A stretch of DNA of 64,000 nucleotides from Mesostigma viride (taxonomy: Eukaryota > Streptophyta > Mesostigmatophyceae > Mesostigmatales > Mesostigmataceae): assembly GCA_009746045.1 (NCBI GenBank), contig RPFO01000248.1:23501-87500 (forward strand), written 5' to 3'. The stretch's first letter is position 1; each line of letters opens with the position of its first letter. Both the position numbers and the translations under genes were made by a program. Positions 32,583 through 43,125 of the stretch are shown in pieces. The notes beneath the pieces were generated by a model, which saw nothing but the letters and a program-made list of their open reading frames with translations, was not told where the DNA came from and ran no database searches.

Positions 32583-34607
32583 CTAGCGTCCGCCGCTGGT
32601 GGCCCGCCGCTGCTGCTGGGCCTCAGTGAGAGCCCGACGCCCCACGTGGGTCATTTGCCGGATCATCATCCCGGGGTGCGAGCACAGATCACACTCAAAG
32701 GCCACCTGGTAGGGAGACACCTTCTGCCGGCCCAACCTCGAAAGCTCCACCCACGTACCCCGGGGCCACATGGACAGGAACCCGGCGAGGTACTGGGGGT
32801 GGGTGAACAGAAGAGTCAATGCCGAACGATCCACCACCCCGCAGCGGTGCTCCCGAACAAAGTGCACCCCCATCATAAAAACCTCCGTGCGCACGTGATC
32901 ATCGTTGATTGTCGCCCTCTGAGCCCCAGCAATATCAGGTGCCACCCGGTCCAAAAAGGCACGCCCCTCCGTAGGGGCCACCTTGGGAGGCGTCACCACG
33001 TGTCCCACCCCATCCACCTGATAGCGCCAATCCCACCAGTCCTCGGAACCAAACCGCACCGTATGCCCTACCGCCATGGGAAGACGAGGATCGGCGGGTT
33101 GAGGGAGGGGCACTGGAACCTGAGGGAAAAAGGTGATCTCGACTTGTTCCCAGTAGGTACCGCGGTCCACCGCACACCAGGGACCCGCTTGAAACACCAA
33201 GGGAGCGGGCAGATGCATACCGGGAGGAACCTGGAGAGACGAAGGTCCCTCGAACACCACGCACAGCTTCTCCGTACGAGGTCCTGGGCCACCGTACCTC
33301 ACCGCCCTGCCCGGTACCGCCCTTATGAAATCCCCCATCGACCACTCCTCGTGTGAAGACCCCGGAGCTCTGGAAGCTGCATCATAGCCCACAGAGGTGG
33401 CGGCAGAATGATCGCCTTGACGACCGTGCTGGACCAACAAGCGCTGTATCAGGTCCTGTCCTGATTGTACCGCGGCCACGAGCGCCTCCAGGTGTACCAC
33501 GGGCTCCGCTGGCACCATAATTCCCGTCACGCCGGGACCTTCCGCGATCCGTATGGTATGTAGGCACGGTTCCTCCGCGGAACGGTGCGAGGGTCGACCC
33601 GACGTGGTGGGTCTGCTGTGTCCCTCCGCGGGACGTGACATTGACGATCCGGCTTGGGCAGGCCGGGGACGTGGGTCCAAGGAGACCAGGAAAGTAGGCT
33701 CCGGTGGATCCACTTCCGACCGGGAACGAGGCTCCAGGGAGACATGGAAGGTAGGCTCCCCTTGGCCCACCTCCGGCGGAGTACCCGCGGGGACCACATC
33801 AGAGGGCTCACCCCCGGCCGGCTGTTCTGTCCTAGCCGCAGCGGTCTCCGTCGTATCCGGTCGCGGTCGCCGAGTCTCTCGCTCCAACTCCATCGCGGAC
33901 CCCCACGTGCGCTCCCAGTGACGATCATCCGGGCGACGAGGTGGTGGTGACGCTCGGCGAGCGGTTCGTACTTCGGTCCCCGAGTCCGAGCGGGAACGCG
34001 AACGCGAGGACGGTGATGGCGAGCGACGACGTGCAGGTCGTTCCGGAGCACGCCCAGAAGCTGGTTGACTGCCCCCACCCCATCCAGTGGCCCTCGGAAG
34101 ACTCCACGACTCACGCCCGGGGGGTCGCCCCCAGCCCGTCGCCGGCGGTGGCGCCTCATAACTCGTCACAGGACGGGGTCTTGCGCCGCCCTCCAGGGAG
34201 CCCCGAGATGGTGGATCCCGCGGAGGAGAACGAGGGAGAGGGCGTGGAGGGTGGTCGTCGGAATCGGAGTCGTAACCCTCACTCCCATCGTCCTGGTCTT
34301 CGTCATCCATAGTCACGATGCGATCCAGAGCCTGCCGTAACGAATACTGCCCCGCACGCAGACACTTTTCGCCCCGCAACGCCCCCTCCAACGGAAGATA
34401 CCGGGGAAAGTAGTTTCCCAGCAGTTTCCGCTCCGCGGGTGGAATTAGGAGGAGCAAAAGCCGTGGAAATACCAGACCCGCATCCAGCGTGTTCACGCAC
34501 GCGTGACAAAGGCACTCCCGCTCATGGGTTTCCCAATCCGTGCCGACCACCACACCGTCGCGCTCTGCGGTGCGGGTCTCGACCTTGAACCCCACATTTC
34601 TTCGCAC
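32583..34607 (-). CDS. Unknown 674-codon protein, RS-rich, of an LTR element
   Basis: The frame is intact and ends ~220 bp before the polypurine tract. N-terminal ~90 residues: a CLCHAC motif and a hydrophobic LVFPRLLLLLIPP. Then an acidic DDEDQDDGSEGYDSDSDD, a long Pro/Arg/Ser region with RRRSPSPSSRSRSRSDSG, and two near-repeats, EPTFHVSLEPRSRSE and EPTFLVSLDPRPRP. The C-terminal ~250 residues are globular, Trp-rich (GSEDWWDWRYQV) and contain C-x2-C (ECDLCSH). No protease, RT or integrase motif is present, so it could be a gag-like or additional 3' ORF of a non-autonomous element. The GTG-initiated start may be internal: related-looking sequence continues in other frames up to 34941. Confidence 0.55.
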   Translation of the reverse strand: MRRNVGFKVETRTAERDGVVVGTDWETHERECLCHACVNTLDAGLVFPRLLLLLIPPAERKLLGNYFPRYLPLEGALRGEKCLRAGQYSLRQALDRIVTMDDEDQDDGSEGYDSDSDDHPPRPLPRSPPRDPPSRGSLEGGARPRPVTSYEAPPPATGWGRPPGRESWSLPRATGWGGGSQPASGRAPERPARRRSPSPSSRSRSRSDSGTEVRTARRASPPPRRPDDRHWERTWGSAMELERETRRPRPDTTETAAARTEQPAGGEPSDVVPAGTPPEVGQGEPTFHVSLEPRSRSEVDPPEPTFLVSLDPRPRPAQAGSSMSRPAEGHSRPTTSGRPSHRSAEEPCLHTIRIAEGPGVTGIMVPAEPVVHLEALVAAVQSGQDLIQRLLVQHGRQGDHSAATSVGYDAASRAPGSSHEEWSMGDFIRAVPGRAVRYGGPGPRTEKLCVVFEGPSSLQVPPGMHLPAPLVFQAGPWCAVDRGTYWEQVEITFFPQVPVPLPQPADPRLPMAVGHTVRFGSEDWWDWRYQVDGVGHVVTPPKVAPTEGRAFLDRVAPDIAGAQRATINDDHVRTEVFMMGVHFVREHRCGVVDRSALTLLFTHPQYLAGFLSMWPRGTWVELSRLGRQKVSPYQVAFECDLCSHPGMMIRQMTHVGRRALTEAQQQRRATSGGR

Positions 34608-34956
34608 GAACCCTCGAAAAGTCTCCAGCTGCGCGGGGCCGACCCGCGCCAGAAGTTAGAAAGAGCAACGTATGTGAGCTCTTGGTCTTTCACAGCGCGG
34701 CTTAGCCAATGTTGCAAGGCAGCAACCTTAAATCTCTGCACCAGGCCACGACCACGGTGGGCACTTCCACGACCAAGGTGGCACCCACGGTTCGTGCTTT
34801 CCGAGATAGCTGGTCATCCCCCATGACCAAGCTATATCCTTTGTGTTGTTCCTCGTTCCCATCGGCATGACGAGGCACGTGCAGGCGTGCAAGCAAATCC
34901 ACAACGTCCCGCACTGGCATCAGTGCAGAGCCAGGACGCACTGGATTTGCCTAGGC

Positions 34957-35073
34957 TCCATCGCTCCAGTTTTCTAGGCTGACATGATGAACCGACGGGG
35001 GTTCCTGGATTGAGACACGTTTTTTTCTCCATGCACAGCTGAAAAAACCTGCGCCGAGGTGCCGCGGTGCCGC
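34957..35073 (-). repeat. Inverted single copy of the 235-bp repeat block
   Basis: CTCCAGTTTTCTAGGCTGAC through TCCATGCACAGCTGAAAAAA to the CCGCGGTGCC region is the reverse complement of part of each unit at 39950-40880. It lies just left of the zinc-finger/RT element, so that element is bounded by inverted copies. Confidence 0.88.
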
Positions 35074-35173
35074 GGCCGCCCCGCGTTGGGGGGCTGCCGC
35101 CCCCAAAACCCCCCGCGTCCGCATCTCGCTCTCCCCCCCGCGCTTCCGGTTCCGTTGTTTTACGCACCTCCCC

Positions 35174-35470
35174 CATGCCTCCTTCACGACGCCGCACCTC
35201 CCGGGCGCGGGATGCGCTGCCTAGTGGCGCCCCTGCGCCGCGTCGGTCCTTACGCATCGCGGCGCACCTGCAGGAGATGGGCGACCTGGACGACGGCGGT
35301 CGTGGCGCCCCTGTGCCACTCTCGCTTAATGTGTGCGAGGTCTGCCACAGTGGTGAGGATGCCCCCCGTCTCCTTGTGTGTGATTCGTGCCAATGCGGCT
35401 GGCACACGCGCTGCTTGGTCCCGCCCCTCTTCCGGCTGCCTCCCCCGGGTCCTTGGGCGTGCCCTCATTA
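35174..35470 (+). pseudogene. PHD-finger segment of a retroelement protein
   Basis: Starts at an ATG (MPPSRRRTSRARDALPSG), basic, then LNVCEVCHSGEDAPRLLVCD and CQCGWHTRCLVPPL...PGPWACPH. This is a Cys4-His-Cys3 PHD-like finger (C-x2-C...C-x2-C...H-x2-C), with the terminal Cys lost where the frame hits a stop. Similar PHD-type fingers occur in front of RT domains in some protist and algal retroelements. The reading probably continued into the next segment before frameshifts. Confidence 0.6.
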
Positions 35471-35587
35471 ATTGCGTGGCCCCGCCTCGGCCGTCCCTAG
35501 GCTCCCGACGCGCGGCCGTGTCGACCCCGGGATCCCATTCGGCCCGCGCCCCCTCCCGCAGCCCCTCGCTGGACCCTCTCCTGGGCC

Positions 35588-36785
35588 TTGCGGACCTCGT
35601 GGAGGGTTCCACACCGTGCTCCCGCTGAGTCTCCCCGCGCCGTCACGTCCGGCCCCTCCGCGGGGTCCCCTGGCCCTGCCCCGCCTAGCTCTGGGGATCC
35701 ACCTCCGGCCAGCACGGCGGTGGCCACTGACCTGCGTCCTCCTGTGCTTGAGGGGTCCCTGGCGGCTCTCCTCCCTGAGGCTGTGGGACACCCTGCGGCG
35801 ACTCCTGTGGTGGGCCCCTGGTCGGCCGCGCTTGGGTCCCACGACTTCTCCGTTTGGCCCCCCACCAACATTGCGGGCGTCAGCGCGCTCCGGCACGCCA
35901 CGTTCTCTTGGCTGTATTGCCCCTTGCTGTTGGACGCTGTCGGCTTGCACGCGGCGTTTCCTACGCTCCCACGGCCCCCTGAATTTAGTGCCCTTGTGGT
36001 TGGTGTCCGGCACATGCTGCAGGCAGCCTCCCCCCCTGTCCTTGCCTCCACGCTTTGGGGGTTTGTCCTCGAGGACTACCATGCCGGCGGCCGCCTGCCT
36101 TGGCACCTGCTCGCGGTGCGCCAAGAATGGCTCCTGAATCTGGACGCTCAAGACTGTGGCGCAGGCGGTGGTGCTCTTTGCTACAGGGCTTGCCGTGCAG
36201 GCCCAGCAGGCCGCCCGTGCGACATATCTCGCTGGGGGGGCCACCGACCACGCCTTGCTCGATCGCCCTCAGGTGCACACGTTTCTTGCCTCTGCCGGGC
36301 CCGGCTCGGCCGGCCTTCTTGCGCAGGCCCACGGGCGCTTGACTACGGCGGTCACCCCAGCGCAAGCCGCCCGCCTGCGCGTTGATTTCGGGGCTCCTGT
36401 CACCGTGCACGCCGGCGACCTGGTTCTCGGTACGATGCGGGGGGGGGGGCGTGTTCTTGAGCTGAGCGCGGGTGCGGCCGTGCCCGCCATCTTGCACGAT
36501 GTGCTCGAGCTTGCGGGCATCCCCCATGTCTGGCACCCTGCTGGTCCGCGCCGCCGTCTTCTCTCCGCCGATGAGATCGCCCGACTGCCGAGCTGGGAGC
36601 TGGGGTGGGACGCGGCGCCCGCCCACTGCGGGCCGGCCCACTTGGTGGATGTCACTGCCAGCCATTACAATTCGTTCAAGTGGCCCGCCGGAGCGGCTGT
36701 ACAATTTTTCCCAGTGAGCGCGCTGCCAAGTGTACTTGTGGGCAAATTTTTAGGTGCCCCGTCACTTCGAGGTACTAAAAATTAG
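35588..36785 (+). pseudogene. Central region of the zinc-finger/RT element, frameshifted
   Basis: Two overlapping frames (35588-36385 and 36156-36785) appear to be one ancestral reading joined near 36160. The first has WSAALGSHDFSVWPPTNIAG, LLLDAVGLHAAF and a Trp-rich WGFVLEDYHAGGRLPWHLL. The second has an Ala-rich helix AVQAQQAARATYLA, then VLELSAGAAVPAILHDVLEL and SHYNSFKWPAGAAVQFF. I recognise no named domain. GC content is high, like its neighbours. The reading is lost at ~36740, where repeat-rich sequence begins. Confidence 0.5.
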
Positions 36786-37440
36786 GCTACGGTACGAATT
36801 CAGCGAATTTCAGCGAATTTTCAGTCGAACCAAAGGAAGTGACGCCAACTACCAAAAAGTTTCCGTTACGAATTTTCAGCCCAACACTCGCGCAAAATGA
36901 AGTGACGGCAACTACCAAAAAGTTTCCGTTACGATTTTTCACTCCCACACGTTTGCACAAGAGGAAGTGACGGCAACTACCAAAAAGTTTCCGTTACGAA
37001 TTTTCAGTCCCACACTTCGCGCAAATTTTAGTAGGGCTGCACGCAAGCTACCTTTCAAAATTTTGCGCTAGTATGGAACGCATTTCATTCGTCTGGAGGA
37101 ACGCTGCCCGCCAACTACCCCCGTTCAGAAAGTTCCGCCGAAATTTACTTGAGATTTGGAAATCTGAACGTCCGCGCAAATTTTAGTAGGGCTGCACGCA
37201 AGCTACCTTTCAAAATTTTGCGCAAGTATGGAACGCAATTCATTCGTCCGGAGGAATGCTGCTCGTCAACTGCCCCCGTTCAGAAAGTTGCGCCGAACTT
37301 TACTTGAGATTTGGAAATCTGAACGTGCGGTTGGAGTTTCGCGGGGAAACCCAAGTTCCCCGGTAATTCACCAATGACGCGCTTCGAACACTTGCCCGCT
37401 AAAACCTAAGCAGCCGCTCCGGCTGGCCACTAAAACGAAA
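36740..37440. repeat. Repeat-rich insertion in the zinc-finger/RT element
   Basis: Three ~64-bp units (starts 36836, 36899, 36964) share GAAGTGACGGCAACTACCAA. Two ~155-bp units (starts ~37018 and ~37173) share GCGCAAATTTTAGTAGGGCT. Base composition is AT-richer than the flanking coding DNA. Flanking coding blocks are unrelated in position, so it is probably an insertion. Its termini are not resolved: CTTGTGGGCAAATTTTTAGG at the left resembles the inverse of CACTTGCCCGCTAAAACCTA at the right. Confidence 0.65.
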
Positions 37441-38417
37441 CTTGATGCGGCCCCTCCTGCCCCATCTGCTTGGACCTGCCTCGCCCTGGTGACGGTCTCT
37501 GCCGCCTCCCTGCTTGCGGCCACGTCTTCCATCAAGCTTGCATCGCCACGAGCTTGCACGCGACCTCCGCCACCTGCCCCCTTTGCCGGGCCGCGGTCCT
37601 TTCCCCCTTGCCTCCTGGCGTTCTCCCGCTGGGGCCCTCGCCCGTGTCCGTGCGCCGCCAGTCCCACGCGCCTGCCCCGACACCTGCCTCCCCTGTGCGT
37701 GGTCGTGGGTCGCGCGCCGGCTTGGCTGCCTCCTCCAGCGCACCCCTCCCGGCCGTGGGGGCCGTCCCCGCGCCGGTCTTGTCCTCGGCTGCCACGAGCC
37801 CTGCTGACCGCCCGGCGGCCGGCCCCGCCCTGGGTTCCGCTGCAGCTGTAGTTCCTCTGGCTGAGGGTGCTCCCGACCCCTCCCCCTCTCGACCCGGGGC
37901 GGCCCAACCGGGTGGGCGCACCCCCTCAGATGGCTTCCATTATTGCCAAGTCGATGGTCCCCTTGGTGACCCGTGTGGCGCACGCCTGCCCAACCGGAAT
38001 TCGTTGCTGGTGCACATTCGGGCTTCCCACCCCCACATCACGGAGGCCGCCATGCGCGCCATGGACTGCTACCGCTGCCCGGCAGCCCATTGCCAGCGGA
38101 TTTTTTCGATCCACGGGCGGTACCAGCATGAGCGGCAGTGCCGCCGCCAAACCCCCCAGAATGGCCTGCCCGGCGGCCCGGCGGCCGCACCGGCCTCCCG
38201 GTCCGGGGCGGCCCCTCTGTCGGCCCCTGCCCCTCCACCGGCATCGCAGGGTACGAGCGATCCGGGGGACCTCTCGGCAGGCTGGGCATTCCTGCATGGC
38301 CACGCTCCCTTTTGCCGCCTGTGCGCGCAACCCTTGCATGACGCTCCCGGACGTCCCTCACCGCGCCCGGAGCTTGTTTACGCGCTGCGCCCTGCTTTCC
38401 CTGGCCCGGATGCATAG
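37441..38417 (+). pseudogene. RING and C2H2 zinc-finger segment of the RT element
   Basis: In the frame read from ~37450, CPICLDLPRPGDGLCRLPAC then GHVFHQACI and CPLCRAAV form a C3H2C3/C3HC4 RING-type finger. After an Ala/Pro-rich linker there are two C2H2-like motifs, CGARLPNRNSLLVHIRASHP and CQRIFSIHGRYQHERQC. A further CRLCAQPLHD follows before the stop at 38417. A frameshift near there leads into RFLLGDWEGLW (to 38661), a block often found upstream of RTs of this type. RING plus C2H2 plus RT suggests a nucleic-acid- or ubiquitin-linked accessory domain, but the role is unknown. Confidence 0.65.
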
Positions 38418-38661
38418 TCACCCTCTCGACGAACTCGGCCACAAGCTGTTTCTCGTCACCCCCCGGCTCCTCTTAGCGCCGTTGGAGCGGGGCGTGCGTG
38501 GCGTACAGGGTGCGGTCATCGCTCGCTGCCGGCGGTTCCTCCTCGGGGATTGGGAAGGGCTGTGGGCGCTGCAGCCTCCGGCCTCCACCCGGGTGTCGGG
38601 GGCCGCCTCCTTTGCCCGGGTGGAAGCTGACGTCATGCATGCGCTTGGTGAAGGTAGGTGA

Positions 38662-39835
38662 ATTGAGCCGGGCCATGCAAAAGCTTGAACTGACCGCGTT
38701 GGCTCCCTCCACTCCCCCGCCCTGCAGGCTTTGCGCGACCTTCACCCCGACGAACCGGCCTTTGCGGTGCCCGCCCCGGCCACCCCCCCGCCCCCGCCTA
38801 TTGTCCTGGACCTGGACATCTTCACGGCTGTGCTGAAGGATCTGCCGAACGCCTCCTCCACCGGCCCCTCAGGCTGGCGCTACGAGCACCTCTCCGTGAT
38901 GGCGGGCCATGGCGGGGCGACCGCACTCTTTGAGGCTGCCGCCGACTTGGCCGCGGGGTCCCTGGCCCCCGCGGCGCGCCCTTGGCTGGCTGGGGCACGC
39001 CTCATTGCCCTCCTGAAAGACGACGTCCCCCCGCCTGCTGGCCGCGTTCGTCCCATTGCTTGCGGCGAGGTCCTACGCAAGCTGGTGAGTAAGGTCATTT
39101 GTCGCCAAAAGGCCCCCGAGTTTCGCGCCTACTTCTGCCCCGGCTAACCGGAGTGATACTGAGGAGTCCGTCGCGGCCCAGCTTGGCGTCGCCACCAAAG
39201 GGGGCAGCGACATCATCGTGCACACAGTTCAGGCCTACCTCGAGACGCATCCGACCCATGTGGCGCTGAAGGTGGATTGCCACAATGCGTTCAATGCTGT
39301 CACCAAGGCTAGCATCTTTGAGGCCGTCGGCGAGGCGTTCCCTGACCTTAATTCTTGCGTGGACAGCAGCCTGCTACGGCGAACCCACTCAACTCTCCTT
39401 CCTCATGGAGGATGGGACGTTCGCCGACATCGCTTCCCGCACGGGAACCCAGCAAGGTGACCCCCTCGGCCCCTTTTACCTGTCTGCCCCGCTGCACAAG
39501 GCTCTCCAAGGTGTCCACGCTGCGCACCCGGATGTCGTGCTCCTCGCCTATATGGACGATATCCATGCCCTTGGCCCGGCCGACGCTGTGGTTGCCGCCC
39601 TGGCTGCCCTTGAAGTGGCCATGGCGGCCATCAACCTTCGGCTCACCCTCCCCAAGTGTGCAGTCTTTTCGCCCCAGGGGGACTGCTCTGGCTTCCCCGC
39701 GGCTATCCCGGGGGCATTGGCGCGGGCGCGTGGTTTCTCGTGCCTGGGCGTCCCTGTGGGTGACCCTGACTACGTCGAAGAGGAGCTCCGGGCCACCGTG
39801 GAACAGCGCACCCATGTCCTCGAGACTTGGGCGCA
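38662..39835 (+). pseudogene. Reverse transcriptase domain, truncated
   Basis: 38731-39147 encodes SSTGPSGWRYEHLSVM, LIALLKDDV and GRVRPIACGEVLRKLVSKV, the N-terminal RT blocks of non-LTR-type polymerases. After ~35 disrupting bases, 39218 onward reads VALKVDCHNAFNAV (motif A, catalytic Asp), then in another frame TGTQQGDPLGPFYL (motif B) and VVLLAYMDDIHAL (motif C, YMDD). Motif D/E-like sequence continues to LGVPVGDPDYVEEELRATVE. The reading stops where the 235-bp array begins, so thumb and downstream regions are absent. Frame changes at ~38660, ~39145 and ~39400 make it inactive as sequenced. Confidence 0.75.
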
Positions 39836-39837
39836 AA

Positions 39838-40888
39838 CGGGAAATCCGCATTCAAATTCGCCTAGCCCACGGGTCACAAGTGGCCGACAGGTAGATGCAG
39901 CCAGCCCCGGGCGTGTCGCAGACAGTAATCACTACTGTAGGCCGCGGTGCCGCACCTCGGCGCAGGTTTTTTCAGCTGTGCATGGAGAAAAAAACGTGTC
40001 TCAATCCAGGAACCCCCGTCGGTTCATCATGTCAGCCTAGAAAACTGGAGCGGTGGAGCCACATGCAACTAACGGGAAAGCCGCATTCAAATTCGCCTAG
40101 CCCACGGGTCACAATTGGCCGACAGGTAGATGCAGCCAGCCCCGGGCGTGTCGCAGACAGTAATCACTACTGTAGGCCGCGGTGCCGCACCTCGGCGCAG
40201 GTTTTTTCAGCTGTGCATGGAGAAAAAAACGTGTCTCAATCCAGGAACCCCCGTCGGTTCATCATGTCAGCCTAGAAAACTGGAGCGGTGGAGCCTGCCA
40301 CATGCAACTAACGGGAAAGCCGCATTCAAATTCGCCTAGCCCACGGGTCACAATTGGCCGACAGGTAGATGCAGCCAGCCCCGGGCGTGTCGCAGACAGT
40401 AATCACTACTGTAGGCCGCGGTGCCGCACCTCGGCGCAGGTTTTTTCAGCTGTGCATGGAGAAAAAAACGTGTCTCAATCCAGGAACCCCCGTCGGTTCA
40501 TCATGTCAGCCTAGAAAACTGGAGCGGTGGAGCCACATGCAACTAACGGGAAAGCCGCATTCAAATTCGCCTAGCCCACGGGTCACAATTGGCCGACAGG
40601 TAGATGCAGCCAGCCCCGGGCGTGTCGCAGACAGTAATCACTACTGTAGGCCGCGGTGCCGCACCTCGGCGCAGGTTTTTTCAGCTGTGCATGGAGAAAA
40701 AAACGTGTCTCAATCCAGGAACCCCCGTCGGTTCATCATGTCAGCCTAGAAAACTGGAGCGGTGGAGCCACATGCAACTAACGGGAAAGCCGCATTCAAA
40801 TTCGCCTAGCCCACGGGTCACAATTGGCCGACAGGTAGATGCAGCCAGCCCCGGGCGTGTCGCAGACAGTAATCACTACTGTAGGCCG
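39838..40888 (+). repeat. 235-bp tandem array, ~4.5 copies
   Basis: CCGCATTCAAATTCGCC starts at 39846, 40081, 40320, 40555 and 40790 (spacing 235, 239, 235, 235; the 239 includes an extra TGCC). Copies are almost identical. The array replaces the C-terminal part of the RT. A single inverted copy of part of the unit lies at 34957-35073. Confidence 0.96.
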
Positions 40889-41776
40889 AAAATATTTAAT
40901 ACATGTATATTATATTTAACTTATGTGTTAAATATTTCCACCACAAAGCCGGGAGCTTCTAAATATATTTAAATACTTGGGCGCAAAAATAGGAGCACGT
41001 CAAATATATTTAAATACTTCTCCTGAATTTTTTGTCACGGCTAGATATATTTAAATAGTAGTATTATTTACATACTTTAGCCAATAGTTCAGCTATAGTC
41101 TAGAGATCTTTGCATACATTTTTTTCAGGCGCGGCTCATGGGTTGACCGCGCCACGAGCTTCGCGTGTGCAGCCATACATGCATTGTGTTTTACGGCGGA
41201 AGTACACTACTGTAGCGAGCGGCCGCCAGGCCGGACAGGGGGGTTGTGGGCGCTGGGGGGTGTTGCAAAGGTTCCCGATTTTACGGTTGTATATACTGCT
41301 GGTTGTCTCCTTGATACATTTACTACCCAAGATATATAAATATAAACCAGGGTACTTACAAGTATACGCTCCTTCAAGCATAATTAAATAATTCTTCATA
41401 AAGTGGATCCTCGCAAAATACATTTAAATATTTTTCTGTATAGTCGGCGCCCGTGTAAATACGCGCCAGGCGGGATTGTTAGCAAATGTATTTAAATACT
41501 TTTGCTGGGTCCGGCAACCCTTTGCAAATGTATGTAGAGGTATAAATATTTAGTAATATTTATAAATCTTTATATTTTAATGAATCCATATATATCATTT
41601 ATCAAGGAGACAATTTATATTTATCTGGCCTGTAAATTTAGCCACATGAAACATTCTAGAGGGAGAGTAGCATCATGTGGGAACCATATATACTCCTTGG
41701 GAAACATTAGCACAAGCATATTGACCGCGTGGGGTGTGTTAAAAAATAAATCGCATCATGATACAAAACCTGAAAT
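40889..41776. other. AT-rich region with ATATATTTAAATACTT motifs
   Basis: AATATATTTAAATACTT-like motifs recur at ~40960, 41005, 41043, 41420 and 41484, each before a short GC-richer block. ATCAAGGAGACAA and TTGTCTCCTTGAT occur in opposite orientation (41298-41316 and 41598-41612), the latter motif also being part of the 9487-9568 repeat. No gene recognised. Confidence 0.55.
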
Positions 41777-41782
41777 ACTCAC

Positions 41783-42467
41783 GGGCATGGCATGATCGCT
41801 CCTTCGTGTTGTTGTCGGTGCTGAAGGTTGTCTTGAGGTCCTTACTGCCGTACGTCTCGTAGGCGCCGATCCGCTTCTGCCATAGCTCGTGTGGCTCCTT
41901 TGACCGCCAATGCTTGGAGAAAAAACCGGGGCACGGTGCCGTGCGGGCAGCGACCGAGACAGGCGGCACATTCGCAAGGGATCTCGCAGCCACGTGTTGC
42001 CATGTTGCCGTGGCGAGGGTTGGCGGCCTTGCCGGTGTTGCCGATGTTGTCGCTCCAACATCGTGCTGAAACATCAAGACATGAGAACAATCCGAGCCCA
42101 ATTCCAATTCATCATCATGACCGAAGTTACTCCACACTGGCAAATCTGAACAATACACTTAACCAAAAGGGAGCCCGACTTGCACACAGTAGTTAAAGCC
42201 AAGTAGATAGCAAACAAAATTGGAATGACGGTAAAAGTGTTGGAGGGCATGCTTACCTGGGATGCTGTGGTTGGCATGGGTTGCTTCAGTTGGTAACAAG
42301 ATCGGGGGCTCCGCCCCCGAACCCCCGCTACTTGGCAGTTTCTGTGCCTCAACGGCTTTTTGTGCCTCAACGGCGAGTACCAGCACAGCCGTACACTCCC
42401 GCTCACACAGCCCGCCCACTAGCAAGACAGCCGAACCTGTACGGCCGGCCACAGCCTGTGATTCCAT
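41783..42467 (-). CDS. Putative two-exon Cys-rich protein fragment (unknown)
   Basis: Minus-strand model. Exon 1, 42467-42257, begins MESQAVAGRTGSAVLLVGG and ends ...CATCCCAG before GTAAGC. The intron (191 bp) ends TGTTTCAG. Exon 2, 42065-41783, encodes CWSDNIGNTGKAANPRHGN and GCEIPCECAACLGRCPHG, then FFSKHWRSKEPHELWQKR and YGSKDLKTTF, ending before GTGAGT. Phases agree at the first junction. A six-A run near 41920-41925 puts the reading out of frame by one base, either a mutation or a sequencing error. The Cys cluster (C-x4-C-x-C-x2-C-x3-C) may bind metal. I do not recognise the family, and further exons were not found. Confidence 0.35.
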
Positions 42468-42966
42468 GGATTACGCCACGATTCCATGCAAACTCATGGT
42501 GCCGGACGGTTTGCTGGCCTATTTTGGGAAGCCGGTGGCTGAACCGAACCGCAACTAAACCTGGTATGTCAGTACGTCAGATCCGTCCTTCAGCTTTCTC
42601 GCTTTTTGCCAGCAACCGCCAAATACCACTTGAATCGGTCCGCTCCTCGTCGTTTTCCTTGCCAATTTCCCTCGTCCGTTCCAAACGCCTAGGCCAATTC
42701 AAGCTCAACTCGGAACGCAAGGCTTTGGCGCTTAGCTACTCGGAAAAATTTACGGTTACGAGGAGGTTACGGCCGTTTCTAGTCGAAACGCTTTTACTGA
42801 TTGACGGTTGGCAGGTGTTTGTTTGGTGCCGTGCTTACTAAAACAAACTACCGTGGTTACTAAAACAAATACGACTTTGTCGCACGGTGACAGGCCGCTA
42901 GAAAGCCTACGGATGGGATCTGCGTAAAGGTTTTGCGGAAACAAATTGGGCGTTCGGATTTTTGCG
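42468..42966. other. No gene recognised
   Basis: Contains repeated CCGTTTCTAGTCG and TTACTAAAACAAA motifs (42820-42868). No recognisable frame. Confidence 0.4.
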
Positions 42967-43125
42967 CTACTCGGGTACGGAAAACGTTTGCCGGAAGAGT
43001 TTGCGGAACAAATGGGCCGACCTAAAAGTAGTATAAAGGGCAAAGAACTTGCCGGTGATCAAGGGCTGCTTGGGCTTTGCCCTCTCGGCTTCCCACTTTA
43101 CTACATTGTCAATGTGGCCCCAGTC
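42967..43125 (-). pseudogene. Reading frame interrupted by the copia-type insertion (3' part)
   Basis: Across the insertion, joining 51523-51567 to this segment (one copy of the duplication kept) gives a 67-codon minus-strand frame. It starts at an ATG at 51567 and ends at a stop at 42967. The junction region reads ALNQHLADWGHIDNVVKWEA, which looks like real protein. It could be an exon of a host gene or part of another element. I do not recognise the family. Confidence 0.45.

Noticed and set aside
32535..33356. 273-codon plus-strand frame rich in His/Pro/Arg
   Set aside because: Antisense shadow of the 674-codon minus-strand frame in GC-rich DNA; no domain.
34957..40888. Assignment of the zinc-finger/RT element to DIRS elements because of inverted bounding repeats
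   Set aside because: No tyrosine recombinase or methyltransferase-like domain was seen, and the RT blocks look non-LTR type.
39895..40972. Series of 110-126-codon frames repeating the same sequence
   Set aside because: Readings of the 235-bp tandem array without an independent coding signature.
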